Positions 8,834 through 19,150 are shown, counted from the first letter of the stretch. The stretch is 36,149 bases of DNA from Treponema sp. (GCA_009778545.1 WRJO01000008.1:1-36149), one strand, 5' to 3'. A program made the numbers and translations. Notes: generated by a model not told the origin, from the sequence alone.

Positions 8834-11557
8834 CTATCGCATTTCTGAAGGTTCCGCGAAAAGCGGCAGGGTTATATCGTTTTTCTTTTTATCGTTACGC
8901 TTTGGATTCGCGCAAGCTTCATTATCCGTTTTTTCATTTGCGAGTCGTTCCTTCCATTTGGCAATCCTCGCCAGGGCGTTTAGCGGTGTGATGTCATCGG
9001 TATTTATTGAGCGTAACTCTTCCAGAACAGAATCACCGGCAGCGCCGCGTCTGCCCGCTGCGGGCTGTTCCGCCAAAGGCAGCGCTTCCCGCAAATGCAC
9101 GTCCCGCCCGCGAAGCTGATCCATTATTTGCTGCGCCCGCTCCAGCACGGCTGGGGAGAGTCCGGCAAGGCGGGCGACGTGTATGCCGTAGGATTCCGCC
9201 GTAGGGCCTTCCTGAAGCCGCCGCATAAAAATGATCCCGCCGTCTTTTTCCGCTACTTCCATCGAGCGGTTGGCGATACGCTGGTGTGCCAGCAGCGACA
9301 GTTCGTGGTAGTGAGTGGCGAAAAAAGTGCGGCACTTAACCCTGCCGAGCAGCTCCTCGCTGACCGCCCATGCGATGGAAAGCCCGTCGTTGGTTCCCGT
9401 TCCCCTGCCCACTTCGTCCATGATAACCAGGCTTTTTTCGCTTGCCGTGTTGAGGATGTAGGCGGTCTCGTTCATCTCGACGAGGAAGGTCGATTCCCCC
9501 CGTGCGAGGTTGTCCGACGCGCCCACGCGGCAGTAGATTCTGTCGCAAATCCCGATGCGGCCTTCCCGCGCCGGGATAAAGCTGCCCATCTGCGCCATCA
9601 GGGCAATGAGCGCGGCGGAACGGAGATATGTCGACTTTCCCGCCATGTTGGGACCGGTTATGAGGGCGAATGTCGGGCTGTCAGCCCCGTTGTTCAGAAC
9701 GATGTCGTTGGGAATGAATTCGCCCTTGCCAAGGTGCGCCTCCACAACGGGATGCCGTCCTTCGTAAATTTCGATGGTATTGGAATCGTCAACGGCGGGG
9801 CGCACCCAGCCGCGGATAGAAGCCGCCCTTGCCAGCGACTGGGCGGCATCCAGTTCGGCGACGCGGCGGGCTTCGGCGGCAAGCTCGGCGAGGAACTCCT
9901 TTGCCTGTTCCCGTACCTCCAAAAAAAGCTTTCGCTCAAGTTCGACGATCCTGTCCGACGCGCCGTTTATTTCCGACTCGAGCGCGGCGAGCCGTTCGGT
10001 GGAAAAACGTTCCCCGCCGACAATTCCCTGCCGCCGGATAAAATGGCCGGGAACCTTTGCCGCGTGTACCTTGGTCACCTCGAAAAAATAGCCGATAAGC
10101 CGGTTGTAGCGGATCTTAAGGCTGGAAATCCCCGTCGCAATTTTTTCTTCCTCAAGGTACTCTTCCAGAAGCTGCCGGCCCGAATCCCGCAGTTTGTGCA
10201 GGCGGTCCAAGTCGGAGCTGTAGCCGCTGCGGATAAGGTTCCCCTCGGTCAGCAGAATTGACGGATCGTCGCAGATGCTCCGCTCGAGCAGGTCCTTCAG
10301 CCGCATGATGCCTGCAAAGCCTTCGCCAGAGGGCGCGTCGGCAGGGGAGGCTTGCGCGTCGGCCTCGAAGCGAATGCCCAGCGCGTCGCGCAATTCTCTG
10401 AGCGCCTTGCAGCTAACAAGGGCGTTCTTTATCGACAGCATGTCCTTGCCGTGGGCCTTGTCCATCGCCAGCCGCGAGGACAGCCGTTCCAGGTCGGGGG
10501 TTTTTCCCAATAGCTCGCGCAGGGCGCTGAGGCTGCCCTGATCGCGGTACAGCGTTTCCACCATGTCAAGGCGCGCCCGTATCCTGTCAATGTCGCGTAA
10601 CGGATGCAGCAGCCTCCGCTGCAGCAGGCGCTTGCCCATCGAACAGCGCGTTTCATCCATCACCTCCAGCAGGGTAAAATGCCCGTCGCCGTCGCGGAGG
10701 TTCCGCACTAGTTCAAGGTTCCGCTGGCTCGATTCGTCGATGCCGACAAATTCGCAGTCCTGGTACAGGATTATCGAACGGACGTGGGGCAGAAGGCTTT
10801 TGGCGGTGTCGTCCAGGTAGTCGAGCAGTGCCCCGGCGGAAAGCAGCTCCGGGCTGACGGCATCCAGGCCGAAGCTTTTCAGGCTGGAAACGCCGAACTG
10901 CCGCAGGAGGCGTTTATGCGACCTGTCCCCGTCAAAGAGCCAGTCCGCCCAGCGGTTAAGCACGATGCCGGGGCGATCGCGCAGGGCGCGGGCGACGCCG
11001 GTATTTTCCTCCAGCAGGGATTCCTGGACGAGCATTTCCCGCACCTGCAGCCGTTCCAGTTCCTGCCGCAGCCGCTCGGCAGAATCGGCCGCCGGAAACG
11101 ATGCCGCGAAAAAGCCGCCGGTAGACAGATCGATGTAGGCGAACGAAAAAATGCCGCCATTGGAAGGAGATGCGGCCAGGGCGGCGAGGTAGTTGGAACT
11201 GCCCCGGTCCAGGTAGTCTTCGTCCACGGTGGTGCCCGGGGTGATAACCTCTACCACCTGCCGGTCCATCAGCTTCTGGCCCTTGCCGGATTCGGACTGC
11301 TGTTCGCAGACGGCTATTTTTTTTCCGTGTTTCAAAAGCCGCGCAATGTAGGATCGCGCCGCATGGTAGGGAATGCCGCACATGGGAAGCCCGTTGCGGC
11401 TGGTGAGGGTCAGGTTCAGCAGGGCGGAAACTTCAAGGGCGTCTTCCGCGAACATCTCGTAAAAGTCGCCCAGCCGGAAAAACAGCACGTCTCCCTGATG
11501 ATCCCGCTTAATCCGCCGGTATTGATCCAGCATGGGGCTGGAGCGGGTTTCGCCCAT
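8834..11557 (-). CDS. mutS: DNA mismatch repair protein MutS
   Basis: A full-length 907-residue MutS, the ATPase that recognises mismatches. The mismatch-wedge motif FYE is at 32-34 within FRLGDFYEMF. The connector, lever and clamp domains follow. The ABC-type ATPase has Walker A GPNMAGKS at 635-642 (K641), Walker B with the signature DEVGRGT, and the ATHYHEL switch. The C-terminal tail ends with LPLF, which may serve as a sliding-clamp contact. It starts 10 bases after skp, preceded by AAAGG. Placement among outer-membrane assembly genes is not functionally explained; shared transcription seems to be a matter of operon packing. Confidence 0.97.
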   Translation of the reverse strand: MGETRSSPMLDQYRRIKRDHQGDVLFFRLGDFYEMFAEDALEVSALLNLTLTSRNGLPMCGIPYHAARSYIARLLKHGKKIAVCEQQSESGKGQKLMDRQVVEVITPGTTVDEDYLDRGSSNYLAALAASPSNGGIFSFAYIDLSTGGFFAASFPAADSAERLRQELERLQVREMLVQESLLEENTGVARALRDRPGIVLNRWADWLFDGDRSHKRLLRQFGVSSLKSFGLDAVSPELLSAGALLDYLDDTAKSLLPHVRSIILYQDCEFVGIDESSQRNLELVRNLRDGDGHFTLLEVMDETRCSMGKRLLQRRLLHPLRDIDRIRARLDMVETLYRDQGSLSALRELLGKTPDLERLSSRLAMDKAHGKDMLSIKNALVSCKALRELRDALGIRFEADAQASPADAPSGEGFAGIMRLKDLLERSICDDPSILLTEGNLIRSGYSSDLDRLHKLRDSGRQLLEEYLEEEKIATGISSLKIRYNRLIGYFFEVTKVHAAKVPGHFIRRQGIVGGERFSTERLAALESEINGASDRIVELERKLFLEVREQAKEFLAELAAEARRVAELDAAQSLARAASIRGWVRPAVDDSNTIEIYEGRHPVVEAHLGKGEFIPNDIVLNNGADSPTFALITGPNMAGKSTYLRSAALIALMAQMGSFIPAREGRIGICDRIYCRVGASDNLARGESTFLVEMNETAYILNTASEKSLVIMDEVGRGTGTNDGLSIAWAVSEELLGRVKCRTFFATHYHELSLLAHQRIANRSMEVAEKDGGIIFMRRLQEGPTAESYGIHVARLAGLSPAVLERAQQIMDQLRGRDVHLREALPLAEQPAAGRRGAAGDSVLEELRSINTDDITPLNALARIAKWKERLANEKTDNEACANPKRNDKKKNDITLPLFAEPSEMR

Positions 11558-11567
11558 TATCGGACCT

Positions 11568-12095
11568 TTAACGCCTGTTTTTATCCAGCAGGTTCTGAAT
11601 AACCTTGTCGGTGATGTCTACGGTCGGGCTGTACCAGAGTATACCCGTGTTTTCCTTGAGGTTAAGCACCATGCTGTACCCTTCGCTTTCGGCGATGTTG
11701 CGTATCTCGCTGTACACCTGTTCCAGAAAAGCGCCCGACTGCGAAAGCCTTCTGCGCTGATCCTCCAATTCGGCGGTTTTCAGCGTGTAGTATTCCCGTA
11801 GAAATTCCGATTTGCGGTATACCTCGCTTTCGAGCCGCACTGCCTGCGTCTGATCGCCCTGCAAAACCGCATCCGCCTGCTTGGACTTGAGTTCCTGTAT
11901 TTCCCTGGTCATCTTGTCGATCTCGGACTGAACCCTGGCACTCCGTTCCTCAAATTCGCGCACCGGCCGCGAGTCGCGGAAAAACGCCGAGTAAACCTTG
12001 GGAAGGTCCACCACGGCAAAACGGGTAAGCTGCTGCGCAGCTGCCGAAACGGCAATACAGAGCGTTAAAAACATTAACAAAATTGTTCGTTTCAT
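11568..12095 (-). CDS. skp: Periplasmic chaperone Skp/OmpH family
   Basis: A 175-residue exported protein. The signal peptide runs to about residue 20 (SAAA-QQ), followed by the short beta start FAVVDLPKVYSAF and a long charged coiled coil (about 45-125) and a C-terminal strand pair (GYSMVLNLKENTGILWYS). This is the jellyfish-like trimer architecture of Skp, which carries unfolded barrel proteins through the periplasm to BamA. It sits directly behind bamA (13 bases), the arrangement common in diderm bacteria. AAGGGGG lies eight bases before the ATG. Confidence 0.9.
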   Translation of the reverse strand: MKRTILLMFLTLCIAVSAAAQQLTRFAVVDLPKVYSAFFRDSRPVREFEERSARVQSEIDKMTREIQELKSKQADAVLQGDQTQAVRLESEVYRKSEFLREYYTLKTAELEDQRRRLSQSGAFLEQVYSEIRNIAESEGYSMVLNLKENTGILWYSPTVDITDKVIQNLLDKNRR

Positions 12096-12108
12096 TCCTG
12101 GTACCCCC

Positions 12109-14628
12109 TTAAAAAGAGATGGCGAATGATATTACCGGATCAAGACCGGAACCCGAATTGTTGGTGCGGAAAATGCTTCCCGGTTCCCATTGTACCATCC
12201 CGTCCACTACCCTGAAGCGTTTTGCAAGGCTGAAACGGAACGGAAACTGCGGCATGGTAAAGCGAAAACCGCCGCCAAAACTGAACCGCATGTTTTCAAC
12301 GGTAAAGTTCTTCTTCCCCTCGTCGTTTGTCCCGAAATAATAACCCGGTTTTTCCTCTACGCCGGCGGCATCAAAGAAAAAGTCCCAGGCCAAAAGCCCC
12401 TGCACGATGGGGATGCGCAGCTCTGCCCAGTTTTCCCACAGGGCAAGCCCCTTGTTCCGGTATTCGCTGCTCCATCCCCTTCCCGTAAACATTCCGTCGA
12501 CAGAGAGTTTGTTGGTATCCTCAACCATAAAAATGCCTTCTCTGCCCGGCTGTTTGAAGATAAACGACAGCCCCGAGTGAAAGCCAAGCACGCCCTTGAA
12601 ATTCCATTTATCGTTAACGGGGACGTTGAACAGGGTAAAATACACCTCCGCCTTGCTGTCGCTCCGCAGATAATGCTCCCGCTCAACGGTGCCCAAAAGG
12701 CCGTAGATGCCGAACCGCTCGTATAGGTAGTACCCGCTTGACGGATCGTAGTATATGTCCCGCCTGTCCAGAGAGACCGTAGACCAAATCGAATTCCTCG
12801 GGGTAAATACCTGGTTGCCCTCCCTGAGCGCCGGATCAAATGGACGGTAAATTTCGTCGTCGTAGTCGTTCCGAATAAGGCCAACCCTGATTCCGCCGCC
12901 AAGGGAAAATCCTCCCAGCGGGGTAGCCCAGCGGTAGCCCGTGGAAAAACCAAGCGAGAAGTACAGCTGCTGGTAGTCCATGAGGAATTCCCTGGGGGGA
13001 AGCTTCTGGGCAATCTCATATTCCTCCCGCGAGACAAAGCCGTCGGGGAAGGCGTATGTTTCGTCGCCGTTGAAAAATGGAGGGCTGTTGTTCATCGCGG
13101 CGAGGCGCTTGGTCCATTGCGTCGTAAAATCAAATCCGCCGGAAAAGGGAAGGCCGAACATCCAGCGCTGGTTGTAGTTAATCGAAAGGCTCATCGTGTC
13201 GAACGTGGCGTTCGCCTCGGCGCCGAGCATGTTGCCCGTGCCGCGAAAATTCCGGTCGCTCCATTTTACCAGCCCCGAAACGGGGAAAGATTCCGGATCG
13301 GCGCTGCCGGAAAAGGTAATGCCGAACTGCAGGTCCATCGTCGGCTGCTCTTCCACGACAAACACCAGGTCCATAAGGTTGTCCGCGCTGCCCAGCGGAG
13401 TATCGGGGACTACATTTGAAAAATACTGGAGGTTCATTAAATTGCGCCAGGCTTCCATGAGCTTGGTTTTGGAAAACACGTCCCCGGGCTCCAACGGTAT
13501 CTCCCGCAGTATCACTTCGGTTTTGGTCTTTTCGTTGCCCCGGATAATGATGTTTTCGATGTGGGCCCTGCCCCGTTCCACGATGGGGATGTGGTACGAA
13601 ACGACTCCTGTGGCAGGGTCTTTTCTTTCCAGCCGGTTGATGGTGTTGAAAATATAGCCGTTTTCAAAATAGAGGTCGGCGACCCGCTGGAGGTCGGCTT
13701 CTACCCTGCGGGCGTTCATCGTCTCGCCGGGCTTCGACCGTACCAGCGCCGAAAGCTGCTCCGTGGAAAAAATCTCGTTTCCTTCAAACGTTACTCCGCC
13801 GAACGTGTACATCCTGCCTTCATAGATCCTGAACGTAAGGATCAGGTTGTTGATCCCCTTGGGATCCCTCACAATTTCCCTGGTAACGTCGATAACTTCG
13901 GCATCGATGTAGCCGCGGTCATGGTAGTATTGGGCGATGGCGATCCGGTCGGCAACGAGCTTGGCTTCCTGAAACGCGCCGTCGTTGATAAGGTTCCTTG
14001 CTTTTAGGGAGAGCTGCCCCTTGAGCGTTCTGGGAGAAAAAACGGCATTGCCTTCAAAAAGAAATTCAGAAATGGAAATTTTTTCGCCCTCGTTAATATA
14101 AAACGTTAGGCTGATGGCGCCTTCGCCGGAAGGCTGGGTTTCCGATCGCACTTTGATGTCGGGAAAACCTTTTTCAAGGTACTTGTTAACGATTGCCTGT
14201 TCGTCGATGGTTATCTTTGCCTGGTTGATCACATCGTTAACCTTGATGGAAATCGTCTCCAGAAGATCGTTTCTTTTTAACCCGGAATTGCCGGCAAAGA
14301 TAATCCTGCTAACAATGGAACGCTCGGTAACGGCAAAACGGAGGATTACGTCGCTGCGCGAAGCGTCGGAAGGCACGGCGCTCGGGCTGATCATCTCAAA
14401 GTACTCAAGGGCGTAGAGCTTGCCCTGTATTTCCCAGAATATGGAATCGTCGAATATCCGCCCCTTGTAGGGCGCCATCAAATCCTGAAGTTCCGAAGCG
14501 CTAACATGGCGCAGGCCGGTAAAGACAATTTCCCTGATTGGCTTTCCCTGATACCATTCTTCCCCCTGCTGGGCAAAACCGCTTATCGCCAGAAACAGCA
14601 GGATTGCAGGAATTATCGTCTTGCGCAT
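12109..14628 (-). CDS. bamA: Outer-membrane protein assembly factor BamA
   Basis: An 839-residue Omp85 protein that folds barrels into the outer membrane. Signal peptide at 1-19 (ending GFA). Five POTRA domains cover roughly 25-420, each with the V-F-x-G-N-x-x pattern (IVFTGLRHV, IIFAGNSGL, FLFEGNAVF, VTFEGNEIF, IIIRGNEKT). The 16-strand barrel takes up the rest, with a GRGWSSEYRNKG segment that fits the L6 VRGF/Y position and a terminal Phe (SFAISF). AGGAG sits six bases before the ATG. It overlaps functionally with the flanking genes: tamB 8 bases upstream and skp 13 bases downstream. Confidence 0.96.
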   Translation of the reverse strand: MRKTIIPAILLFLAISGFAQQGEEWYQGKPIREIVFTGLRHVSASELQDLMAPYKGRIFDDSIFWEIQGKLYALEYFEMISPSAVPSDASRSDVILRFAVTERSIVSRIIFAGNSGLKRNDLLETISIKVNDVINQAKITIDEQAIVNKYLEKGFPDIKVRSETQPSGEGAISLTFYINEGEKISISEFLFEGNAVFSPRTLKGQLSLKARNLINDGAFQEAKLVADRIAIAQYYHDRGYIDAEVIDVTREIVRDPKGINNLILTFRIYEGRMYTFGGVTFEGNEIFSTEQLSALVRSKPGETMNARRVEADLQRVADLYFENGYIFNTINRLERKDPATGVVSYHIPIVERGRAHIENIIIRGNEKTKTEVILREIPLEPGDVFSKTKLMEAWRNLMNLQYFSNVVPDTPLGSADNLMDLVFVVEEQPTMDLQFGITFSGSADPESFPVSGLVKWSDRNFRGTGNMLGAEANATFDTMSLSINYNQRWMFGLPFSGGFDFTTQWTKRLAAMNNSPPFFNGDETYAFPDGFVSREEYEIAQKLPPREFLMDYQQLYFSLGFSTGYRWATPLGGFSLGGGIRVGLIRNDYDDEIYRPFDPALREGNQVFTPRNSIWSTVSLDRRDIYYDPSSGYYLYERFGIYGLLGTVEREHYLRSDSKAEVYFTLFNVPVNDKWNFKGVLGFHSGLSFIFKQPGREGIFMVEDTNKLSVDGMFTGRGWSSEYRNKGLALWENWAELRIPIVQGLLAWDFFFDAAGVEEKPGYYFGTNDEGKKNFTVENMRFSFGGGFRFTMPQFPFRFSLAKRFRVVDGMVQWEPGSIFRTNNSGSGLDPVISFAISF

Positions 14629-14636
14629 TAAAACTC

Positions 14637-17600
14637 CTAAAATGACCAGCCCCAGTTAATGGTTATGGATGTGTCGTTTACATACCAGTTTTCAGGGTGC
14701 TCCGGCGTAAAATCCCACCGGATACTGAACAGGGGATTTCTGAGCTCTACCCCGATATCGGGCCGTAAAGTCAAACCGCCCCAATCGGTTCTGTTCGCGT
14801 CATAATTCATGGTCAGCATGCCCTGGACAAACATATCCTGTCCGATGTACTTGCCGCCAAAAATGGTCGTGTTATCAAAATAGTTGCCTACGCCGATTCT
14901 GTCAACCGGTGTATCAATAAGCCCAGTCGCCAGAAAAATGGTATTCTGCAGAACCTGCGTCCTTACGCTGAACATATCCAGACGCATGTAGTTCCTTACC
15001 ATCTGTTCAAGCTGGCGGATAAAGATGAACTGGGCGAAAAAATCGACCGTCGAGCTGACAAAAGCCCTCTGGTACACCCCGGCATCGTCGACCTGCGAAC
15101 CGGTTATGCCCTGCCCCATGAGGGCGAAAATCTCCATCTGGGAAAGCGAAGGGGTCGATTCAAAACGGGCGGTAAAGTCGAACAGGGGGGCGTTGTCGAC
15201 GATCATGGATATGGTCACCGGCCCCTCGTCGGTGCGGTCGCGTACCTCGGCGCGCGCCGTCAGCCTCGGCTCAAAATAGCGTTCGTTTTCCCTGAAAATC
15301 ATGGTGCCCGACCGGATGTAAAAGCTCCGTTCAAAATAAAATATTTCTCCGCTGCGTATCCGCACATCGCTTGTCAGGCTGAACTGCTGCGCCATCGAAT
15401 CGGCGGTGACATACATCTTTGTTCCGATGTCCGGCGTCGCCCTGATAATGGGAAACATGGAACTCGGGTAGAGGAATTCCACCACAGGCCCCGTGGTGAT
15501 CGCCAGGTCGACGGTAAAGGGAATCTTTATATCCTGATAAAAATCCGCCCCCTCCTCCATTATGAGTTCGTCGGAGTTGATGCCAAGTTCCGAGTTGTTG
15601 ACAACCAGTTCGCCGGAAACGTCTATGTGCAAATTTTCCATCGAAATTTTCATCCTTCCCGTCGCGTCGCCCTTCGCGGTAAAGCCGCCCTGCGCGAACT
15701 GATAGGGAATGGGGTTTTCGCGCCCAACCCGTATGTCCAGGCTGAAAATGTTCGGTATCCAGCGGTCGAAGCGGAACCAGCCTTCCGCCGTCCCTGCGCC
15801 GCTTCCCACCGCAACGGACACCGGGCCAAAGCGGGCTTCGTTCCCTTCAATCGCCACATTAAACGGTATTGGGCGCAGGTCGTGCGGCAGGAACTGGGGG
15901 ATCCTCATGCGGAGGCTGGTTCCCCTCATGTGTCCGTAAAATTCCGGATCGGCAAGCGAGCCTCGGACGTCGACCGAGCCGTTCGCATACCCGCCGATCA
16001 GGAAAATGTCGGGGCTTTCCGGCAGCACTTCAAACAGCCCCCCCAAATCGACGTACAGATCGCCGCAGCGGGCGTTTATCGTGTTGTGCCGGACGCTGCC
16101 GACAACCGTCCCCCGCACGGGGAACGGGCTGGAAAGGCCCGCATAAAAATTGCCGTCGTCGTTCATCTGCAGACGGAGCATGTTCCGGGGCCCGCCGGAA
16201 AGGGAAAGTTCCCCGCCGCTGCGGGAGAAAGCAAAGCCGAACGACTGCGCCTCCTGCATGCTGCCGTATTTGAATCCGTTAAAATTGACCGCGCCGGAAA
16301 ACGACCGCAGCATATCGCCTATCTGCAGCCAGGATCGGATCGGCCTGAAGTCAGCCGAAAGCGCCAGGCTGCCTTCGAGCTTTCTGCCGCCAATTTCGCC
16401 TTTCAATTCCGCGCCGGCGCGGGCGGTTCCACCGGCGCCGCTGACGCTGAACTCGGGAATTGTTCCCTTTATCCCCGCAACAGCATAGTCCAGCCCGGTG
16501 ATGACAAATTCGTCCGCATCCAGCGTCGCCCGCGCGCTTGCCGTAAATTCCTGGTCGAGCACCCTCCCGCTGACCGACGAAAGGTTAAATTCGACGCGGA
16601 AGGAATCGATCGAATCCCAGCCAACATGGATATCCCCGTCGGCAACGGTGTTGTTCAAATTGCCGAACAGCCTGTCCAGCCGCATGGACGATCCGGATAC
16701 GGAAAGCTCCATGTGGCGGTTCTCATACGACGCTTCGGCGCGGTACGTCTCGCCTCCCTCGTTGATGGAGAACGCCCCGATGATGCTGGAATAATCGCCT
16801 GTCCAGGATACGTCCGCCATGCCTCCAAGCGTTCCCAGGCTGTCCCGGTAATTCAGCACTGGAAAACTAATTCCGTTCTGGTTGGCGCTGCCCGCTATCC
16901 TGAGCTGCGCCAGCCCTACCCTGCTTGCGATATTCACCAGCTCAAACCGTTCGAGGTTCATCGACCACGACGAAGCCGAATCGTAGCGGATGGGCGCCGA
17001 ACAAGAAAGCAGCGCCGGCCGCCCGATGAAAGGCACGGGAAAGTTGTCCGCGCGGATAAAGCCGGAATAGCTGCCGCCTGCCCCCGATGAGGCAAGCGCT
17101 ACGCTAAGGCCGTAAGACCCGCTTATGTCCACCGATTTTCCTTCATGGATGCTGCCCCTGATCAAATACCCCAGATCCCGGTAGTTGGCGTTTACGGAAA
17201 AGTTAATGTCGTTGTTGTCGGGAAATTCCGCCGTGCACGCAATCAGCAGGGCCTCTTCCCCCCAAATAAAGCGGCCTTCGCTCAGGTCCAGGCGGTTGTC
17301 CGTTCCCGACAGGGAGACCAGCCCCATAAACGGCCTGCTGGTCCCGCTGGCGAAAACAAAGCGGGGTGCGTTGTACAGGATATGGACAAAATCCGTTGAA
17401 AAGAACAATTCCGTGGTGATAGAGGTATCCCTGAACATCGCGTCGAAGATAACCGGGAGGGACGGAATGGCCGTAAACGGAAGCGCCATATCGGCAAGGT
17501 CGCCCGCCGAAAATGAATCCAGCATAAGGCTCGCTTCCAGGCGGCGGTTTGCCGAATCCAGCGATCCTTCCATCGAGAGCCTGCCCAGCCGGACGCTGTC

Positions 17601-18998
17601 ATACGATTCAACGTCGGTAAACCGGTAAGCGGAAACCGCTATGCCAAGGTCGTTTTCGGCGGGCTGCAGCAGCGCGCTGAACGCGGTAAGCTCAACTTTT
17701 CCCATGTTCATCGTCGCGCAGAAAAAAGAAATCTCTCCATTGCCGGAACTGACGGCAATGTCGGCGTTGACATTCTCAATGCCGGAGAGGCTGAAATCGG
17801 CGAATGAAAGGATCCCGGACGGGGCGATGGGAGACAGCCCGACGGCTCCCGAAAAGCCTACGTCGCCGTAAAAAAAGGACAGGGTGTTGGCGAAGCCGGG
17901 CATGGACAGGCGGAAGGTGTCAATTTGAATTTTTTTTTCGTCTCCGGCTGCCCGAATCTCGAAAGACGACGAACTGTCGGCAAGGGCCGCTCCAGCCATG
18001 CTGACCGAATAGCCGAGATCGCCGTCGGCGTTCCTCATCAGTGAGGCGGTGCCCGAACCGGCAATGTCCAAAACAGGCCGCGCTTTTTCCAGCCCGCCGT
18101 GGAAGGACAGGTATTCGCGGAGCATGAAATTTCTGATGTTAACCTGCGCGTCGACTGTTCGTTCCTGCATTCCGTACTGGACGGTAATGTCCAAAGGAAG
18201 CGCGTCGGGCATTTTCCATAAATTGATGCGCTCATCCTGCATTAAAAAACCAAAGGAAATCGGGCTAACGCTGATTGCGTCGCCGGTAATCGCCGGTACG
18301 CTGAAAATGCCTTCGCCGTCATGAAAGTCAATCCCGCAGGAGCCGGTTATCCTCATGCCAAGCTGGATGTTTACCGGCGTGCCGATTAGCCTGGCAACCG
18401 TTATTCCCCCGGTCCACCTGCCGTCAAGGATGATCCGCTTCCCCGTAATCTCCGCGTTGATGTTGACCGCATCAAGCTCAAACTGATCATCGCTTGTCTG
18501 AATGATGAACTTGCCGTTCCGGACGCGCACAAGGAGTTTTTCAGGAAGCATCTCGGCGATAGGAGGCAGCGAATCTTCCCGCCCGCTGCCGCCGGTTTCA
18601 AACAGTTCCAGCAGGTCATTGTCCCGTTCAAAAACAAAGTCGATTACGGGGGATTCCACCTGCACGGAACGGATCGAACTGGTCCGGCCGCGCACAAGAT
18701 CGAGCAGGGAGTAGACGACTCGAAAACGGGACATGGCAAGCACGGGAAGTTCGTCCTCGCCCACAATGCGGACGTTCCGCACGTCGAAAGAACCCAAAAA
18801 CGACGGGCTTATCGACGAATAGCGTATTTTTCTGCCGATTTGGCCTTCCACCCTGCTGAGCAGGTCGTCGCGGATATTGATCAGCCCGCCGTAAACCGCC
18901 TGCTGCACCGGCCAGAGAATCAGCGCCCCCAGCGCAACAAGGCCGGAAAAAATGAGAATCTGGGCGTATAGTCGAAAAGGAATCGTCTTTCCCGGCAC
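14637..18998 (-). CDS. tamB: Translocation and assembly module protein TamB
   Basis: A very large (1453-residue) protein with one N-terminal membrane anchor, a long repetitive beta-helix-like body and a C-terminal DUF490/TamB domain (the PSLSQMEIFALMGQG block matches the conserved PLS..EI..L..G motif). TamB bridges inner and outer membranes and works with an Omp85 partner in barrel insertion and lipid transport. Here BamA follows 8 bases on, and no separate TamA is visible, so BamA may be the partner. Start choice: the open frame reaches a TTG at 19103, but that codon lies in the promoter. The GTG at 18998 has AAGGA six bases upstream and starts just before the anchor (LYAQILIFSGLVALGALILW), so I prefer it. 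The ATG at 19020 with GGAGG nearby is in another frame. Confidence 0.92.
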   Translation of the reverse strand: MPGKTIPFRLYAQILIFSGLVALGALILWPVQQAVYGGLINIRDDLLSRVEGQIGRKIRYSSISPSFLGSFDVRNVRIVGEDELPVLAMSRFRVVYSLLDLVRGRTSSIRSVQVESPVIDFVFERDNDLLELFETGGSGREDSLPPIAEMLPEKLLVRVRNGKFIIQTSDDQFELDAVNINAEITGKRIILDGRWTGGITVARLIGTPVNIQLGMRITGSCGIDFHDGEGIFSVPAITGDAISVSPISFGFLMQDERINLWKMPDALPLDITVQYGMQERTVDAQVNIRNFMLREYLSFHGGLEKARPVLDIAGSGTASLMRNADGDLGYSVSMAGAALADSSSSFEIRAAGDEKKIQIDTFRLSMPGFANTLSFFYGDVGFSGAVGLSPIAPSGILSFADFSLSGIENVNADIAVSSGNGEISFFCATMNMGKVELTAFSALLQPAENDLGIAVSAYRFTDVESYDSVRLGRLSMEGSLDSANRRLEASLMLDSFSAGDLADMALPFTAIPSLPVIFDAMFRDTSITTELFFSTDFVHILYNAPRFVFASGTSRPFMGLVSLSGTDNRLDLSEGRFIWGEEALLIACTAEFPDNNDINFSVNANYRDLGYLIRGSIHEGKSVDISGSYGLSVALASSGAGGSYSGFIRADNFPVPFIGRPALLSCSAPIRYDSASSWSMNLERFELVNIASRVGLAQLRIAGSANQNGISFPVLNYRDSLGTLGGMADVSWTGDYSSIIGAFSINEGGETYRAEASYENRHMELSVSGSSMRLDRLFGNLNNTVADGDIHVGWDSIDSFRVEFNLSSVSGRVLDQEFTASARATLDADEFVITGLDYAVAGIKGTIPEFSVSGAGGTARAGAELKGEIGGRKLEGSLALSADFRPIRSWLQIGDMLRSFSGAVNFNGFKYGSMQEAQSFGFAFSRSGGELSLSGGPRNMLRLQMNDDGNFYAGLSSPFPVRGTVVGSVRHNTINARCGDLYVDLGGLFEVLPESPDIFLIGGYANGSVDVRGSLADPEFYGHMRGTSLRMRIPQFLPHDLRPIPFNVAIEGNEARFGPVSVAVGSGAGTAEGWFRFDRWIPNIFSLDIRVGRENPIPYQFAQGGFTAKGDATGRMKISMENLHIDVSGELVVNNSELGINSDELIMEEGADFYQDIKIPFTVDLAITTGPVVEFLYPSSMFPIIRATPDIGTKMYVTADSMAQQFSLTSDVRIRSGEIFYFERSFYIRSGTMIFRENERYFEPRLTARAEVRDRTDEGPVTISMIVDNAPLFDFTARFESTPSLSQMEIFALMGQGITGSQVDDAGVYQRAFVSSTVDFFAQFIFIRQLEQMVRNYMRLDMFSVRTQVLQNTIFLATGLIDTPVDRIGVGNYFDNTTIFGGKYIGQDMFVQGMLTMNYDANRTDWGGLTLRPDIGVELRNPLFSIRWDFTPEHPENWYVNDTSITINWGWSF

Positions 18999-19041
18999 AA
19001 ATTTTCCTTGAAAGAGCCATTCCGCCTGCCTCCACGGCGTT

Positions 19042-19103
19042 ATAGTATCAGGCTCTCTGCTTACTACACTAAGTATAACAAATTTACTCAGGTTTTGTAT
19101 CAA
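19042..19103 (-). promoter_or_regulatory. Putative promoter region of the tamB-bamA-skp-mutS run
   Basis: On the minus strand TTGATA (19103-19098) is followed 20 bases on by TATACT (19077-19072), a slightly long spacer. An alternative is the extended -10 TGaTACTAT at 19050-19042. Either would give a leader of a few tens of bases before the GTG at 18998. The region is shared with tmk on the opposite strand. Confidence 0.4.
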
Positions 19104-19121
19104 TAAAACCTTAAAACTCTA

Positions 19122-19150
19122 TTGAATTTTCCGATGTATTCCGGTAACGT
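19122..19150 (+). promoter_or_regulatory. Weak candidate promoter of tmk
   Basis: TTGAAT at 19122-19127, 17 bases, then TAACGT at 19145-19150, only three of six matches to TATAAT. The ATG at 19160 follows after nine bases with no ribosome site (the preceding bases are AACCCTGCG). The -35 is fair; the -10 is poor. Confidence 0.3.

Noticed and set aside
9095-10261. Plus-strand open frame (388 codons) opposite mutS
   Set aside because: Shadow of mutS; no domain and no start signal.
15627-17090. Plus-strand open frame (487 codons) opposite tamB
   Set aside because: Low-complexity Arg/Ala/Pro composition, no ribosome site, and tamB on the other strand is a clear family member.
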